A DNA stretch of 7,262 nucleotides from JAFAVZ01 sp036009105 (GTDB lineage Bacteria; Acidobacteriota; Thermoanaerobaculia; Gp7-AA8), in the NCBI GenBank assembly GCA_036009105.1, contig DASYMJ010000032.1, forward strand, positions 1 through 7,262. Reading direction: 5' to 3'. This document shows, one piece after another, positions 5,437 through 7,262 of this stretch; positions within the stretch are counted from its first letter, which is position 1, and each line of letters begins with the position of its first letter. Below the pieces are notes generated by a model that was given only the letters and a program-made list of their open reading frames with translations, had not been told where the DNA came from and did not search any database. The translations under genes were made by a program, and so were the position numbers.

Positions 5437-6912
5437 CTACTTCCCCAGCTCGTACAAATACTCTACAAACGATAGAACCGCGCCGTCGAAGCCCTGCACT
5501 TTCGTGCTGCTCGAGTCGATCACGTAGTACTCGTCCGGCGCGTGCGCACCGCTGCCGTGTCCCAGGCCGAAGTGGCCGGAGGGGAGGGAGAGCGGCGGGT
5601 TGGTGAAGACGTAGCCGGGATAGGAGCCGGCGTTGCGCGGCCAGAGTACGGGGTCGATCCCGGCGCGCTCGAGGACGGCGATCTGCGACTGGATCAGCGG
5701 CGCGCTGGCCACCGTGCCGGTCGGGTCGTAGCCGCCCGTGACGTTGACCTCGAGGTCGCCGAAGCCGCGCCTGGCCAGATGCGCTTTCAGTGCGGCCACC
5801 GCGTCGTCTTTCTTCATGTCGGGGACGAGGCGCATGTCGATCTTGGCCACGGCGCGGTGGGGGAGGATCGTCTTGCCGCCCGGGCCGGTGTAGCCGCCGA
5901 CCAGCCCCTCGATGTTCACCGTCGGCTGCGATTCGAGCCGCTCGTTGGCCTGCTGCCACGGCAGGTCGTCGATCCAGTGCTTCACTCCGAGCTGCTGCTT
6001 GGAGCGCTCTTCGCTCCGCCGCTGCGAGGCGGCGGCGATCATCGCCTTCTCGTCCGCGCTGAGCGGCCGCGGCGTCGGGTAGCCATCGATGGTGATGCGG
6101 TTGCCGTCCTCCGAGACGAGGGTGTCCAGCGCCTTGACCAGCCGCCACGCCGGGCTGTCCACCATCGCCTTGAGCGAGGAGTGGATGTCCTTGACCGGGC
6201 CGCGTCCCCACTTCTCGCCGGTGGCGACGAGCTCCAGCTCGACCACCCCTTTCGCCCCGAGGCTGACCGTGACGATGCCGTCCAGATCCTGGCTGGCCGC
6301 CGGCATGAACACGCCGCTCGTCTTGCGCAGCGCCGCCTCCACCTCGGGGCGGTGGACGAGCTGCCCGATGTGCGGCGAGCCGATCTCCTCTTCCCCTTCC
6401 GCCACCAGCACGAGGTTCACCGGCATCTTCTTCCCGGCGCCGCGGATGGCGTGCAGCGCCGCGAGAAACGCAGCCTCGGGGCCCTTCTGGTTGACCGCGC
6501 CGCGGCCGACGATGGCCTTGCCGAGGCCCGGCTTGTCGACCAGCCGCGCCTCCAGCGGCGGCGAGCTCCACTCCGCCGGATCGAACTGCTTGACGTCGTA
6601 CATGAAGTAGAGCCCGACCGTCCTGGCCGCGCCGGCATCGAGCGTCGCGAACACGCCCGGCTTGCCGTCGGTCGGGATCACCGTGGCCTGCTGGAACCCC
6701 GCTTCCCGCGCGAGCTTCGCCATGTACTCCGCCCCGCTCGGGAATCCGCGATCCTCCGCCGCGATGGACGGCAGGGCGATCCAATCCTGCAGCCGCTTGA
6801 CCGCTTCGCCGTGCCGTTTGCCGATCTCGGTTTTGATGTCCGCGAGGTCGTCCGCGGCGGCGGAGCAGGCGAGGAGGGTGAGCAGTGCGGCGGCGGGCAG
6901 CGTTTTGTTCAT
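5437..6912 (-). CDS. Secreted M20-family metallopeptidase homologue with substituted metal ligands
   Basis: This 491-residue protein belongs to the M20/M25/M40 (DapE, carnosinase, ArgE) group. An N-terminal export signal (hydrophobic 5-15, then ACSAAADD) suggests cleavage after A20, or less likely lipidation of Cys16. The catalytic domain occupies about 25-215 and 370-491, with a lid/dimerisation domain inserted between; its conserved His is in DIHSS (242-246). Recognisable blocks are LYFMYDVKQ (101-109), GRGAVNQKGP (136-145), AEGEEEIGSP (171-180) and GSGAHAPDEY (453-462). E175 (catalytic base), E176 and H457 are kept. The usual metal-binding His of G-H-x-D-V is Met104, the bridging Asp of R-G-x-x-D is Asn141, and the fourth ligand Asp, expected near 203-206, is not seen. 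It is therefore either a divergent subfamily with another metal arrangement or an inactive relative. Start 6912 gives the signal peptide directly; no Shine-Dalgarno sequence is visible. Family is confident, activity uncertain. Confidence 0.88.
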   Translation of the reverse strand: MNKTLPAAALLTLLACSAAADDLADIKTEIGKRHGEAVKRLQDWIALPSIAAEDRGFPSGAEYMAKLAREAGFQQATVIPTDGKPGVFATLDAGAARTVGLYFMYDVKQFDPAEWSSPPLEARLVDKPGLGKAIVGRGAVNQKGPEAAFLAALHAIRGAGKKMPVNLVLVAEGEEEIGSPHIGQLVHRPEVEAALRKTSGVFMPAASQDLDGIVTVSLGAKGVVELELVATGEKWGRGPVKDIHSSLKAMVDSPAWRLVKALDTLVSEDGNRITIDGYPTPRPLSADEKAMIAAASQRRSEERSKQQLGVKHWIDDLPWQQANERLESQPTVNIEGLVGGYTGPGGKTILPHRAVAKIDMRLVPDMKKDDAVAALKAHLARRGFGDLEVNVTGGYDPTGTVASAPLIQSQIAVLERAGIDPVLWPRNAGSYPGYVFTNPPLSLPSGHFGLGHGSGAHAPDEYYVIDSSSTKVQGFDGAVLSFVEYLYELGK

Positions 6913-6954
6913 GATGGGGGCGGATGTTACTGCAAGGCGTACCGTGTTCGCGGC
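6913..6954. promoter_or_regulatory. Divergent intergenic region between M20-like and SIR2-family genes
   Basis: These 42 bases must hold or adjoin the start signals for both genes. TAACAT (6929-6924, minus) is a weak -10 candidate for the peptidase gene. No good -35 box, Shine-Dalgarno sequence or operator-like repeat is visible on either strand. The promoter call is inferred from layout. Confidence 0.3.
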
Positions 6955-7262
6955 ATGGGTCGCCTCCGCCGCATTCGGTTCGGGCAGTTCCTGACGCGGC
7001 TGCGCCGCGAAGCGGCCGCCGGCCGGGTGACGTTTCTGGTCGGCGCCGGCGTCTCCATGCTGCCGCCGACTTACCTGCCGTCCGGGCCGCGGCTGCGCGA
7101 CGTGGCCGTGCGCGCGCTTTGCGGGATGCCGCAGCTGCGAGCGGAATGGCGGCGGCTCGCCGCGCTGCCGCGGTACCGCGACATGGTGCCGGAGATCGCC
7201 TTTCAATCGATCGATGACTGTATCGGCGAGCGGCTCGGGCCGCTGTTCGCGATGTTGCACGG
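6955..7262 (+). CDS. SIR2-family protein, N-terminal fragment (continues past right edge)
   Basis: About 102 residues are visible and the gene has no stop before the window ends. After a basic N-terminal helix comes VTFLVGAGVSMLPPTYLPSG (25-44). Its GAGVS (30-34) is the sirtuin/SIR2 NAD-binding G-A-G-x-S, and the following P-x-x-LPS is typical of bacterial 'SIR2 family protein' sequences rather than of deacetylase sirtuins. A helical stretch (46-75) and PEIAFQSIDDCIGERL follow, as in that group. Relatives bind or cleave NAD+, often inside anti-phage defence proteins fused to other domains; whether that holds here depends on the part outside the window. ATG 6955 is the first plausible in-frame start but has no clear ribosome binding site. 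It is transcribed divergently from the M20-like gene. Confidence 0.75.
   Translation, partial: MGRLRRIRFGQFLTRLRREAAAGRVTFLVGAGVSMLPPTYLPSGPRLRDVAVRALCGMPQLRAEWRRLAALPRYRDMVPEIAFQSIDDCIGERLGPLFAMLH

Noticed and set aside
1..7262. CRISPR array, tRNA, rRNA, insertion sequence or tandem repeat array
   Set aside because: No regularly spaced repeats, cloverleaf-like sequences, transposase frames or terminal inverted repeats were seen on either strand.

Overview
The window is G+C-rich bacterial DNA, roughly two-thirds G+C by eye. Genes are tightly packed, often with overlapping stop/start codons, and several products carry Sec, lipoprotein or Tat export signals plus an outer-membrane efflux protein, so the host has a diderm (Gram-negative type) envelope. 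No rRNA or other phylogenetic marker is present. The mix of genes would suit a soil or sediment lineage such as Acidobacteriota, Gemmatimonadota or Myxococcota, but that is only an impression.

Layout. (1) Positions 1-692, minus strand: most of a fold-type III PLP-dependent amino-acid decarboxylase (diaminopimelate/ornithine decarboxylase superfamily), cut by the left edge. (2) About 730-4564, plus strand: a compact five-gene run. It starts with a putative Fe(II)/2-oxoglutarate oxygenase, transcribed away from the decarboxylase. Next come a small Cys/His/Met-bearing membrane protein, a His-rich lipoprotein, a TolC-family outer-membrane lipoprotein and a Tat-exported two-domain multicopper oxidase. 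Four of the five are joined by stop/start overlaps into two pairs or triplets, and the last four look like an envelope copper-handling cassette. A perfect hairpin follows the oxidase gene. (3) Positions 6912-4599, minus strand: a secreted M20-like peptidase homologue, then a secreted Tyr- and Cys-rich protein of unknown function, probably co-transcribed. (4) From 6955 to the right edge, plus strand: the N-terminus of a SIR2-family protein, divergent from the peptidase.

How the parts fit. The copper cassette reads as periplasmic detoxification: the oxidase would convert Cu(I) to Cu(II), the His-rich lipoprotein and small membrane protein would bind or pass on copper, and the TolC-like channel would export it through a pump encoded elsewhere, since no RND pump or membrane-fusion gene is in the window. 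The oxygenase may be a true member of this operon or may belong functionally with the divergent decarboxylase.

Most worth a second look: the M20 homologue, whose usual metal ligands are largely substituted; the two-domain multicopper oxidase with a Met-rich C-terminal segment; the unrecognised Tyr/Cys-rich secreted protein; the small copper-context membrane protein; and the SIR2-family gene at the edge. No CRISPR array, tRNA, rRNA, insertion sequence or obvious repeat array was seen. No stretch over 300 bases lacks a gene.
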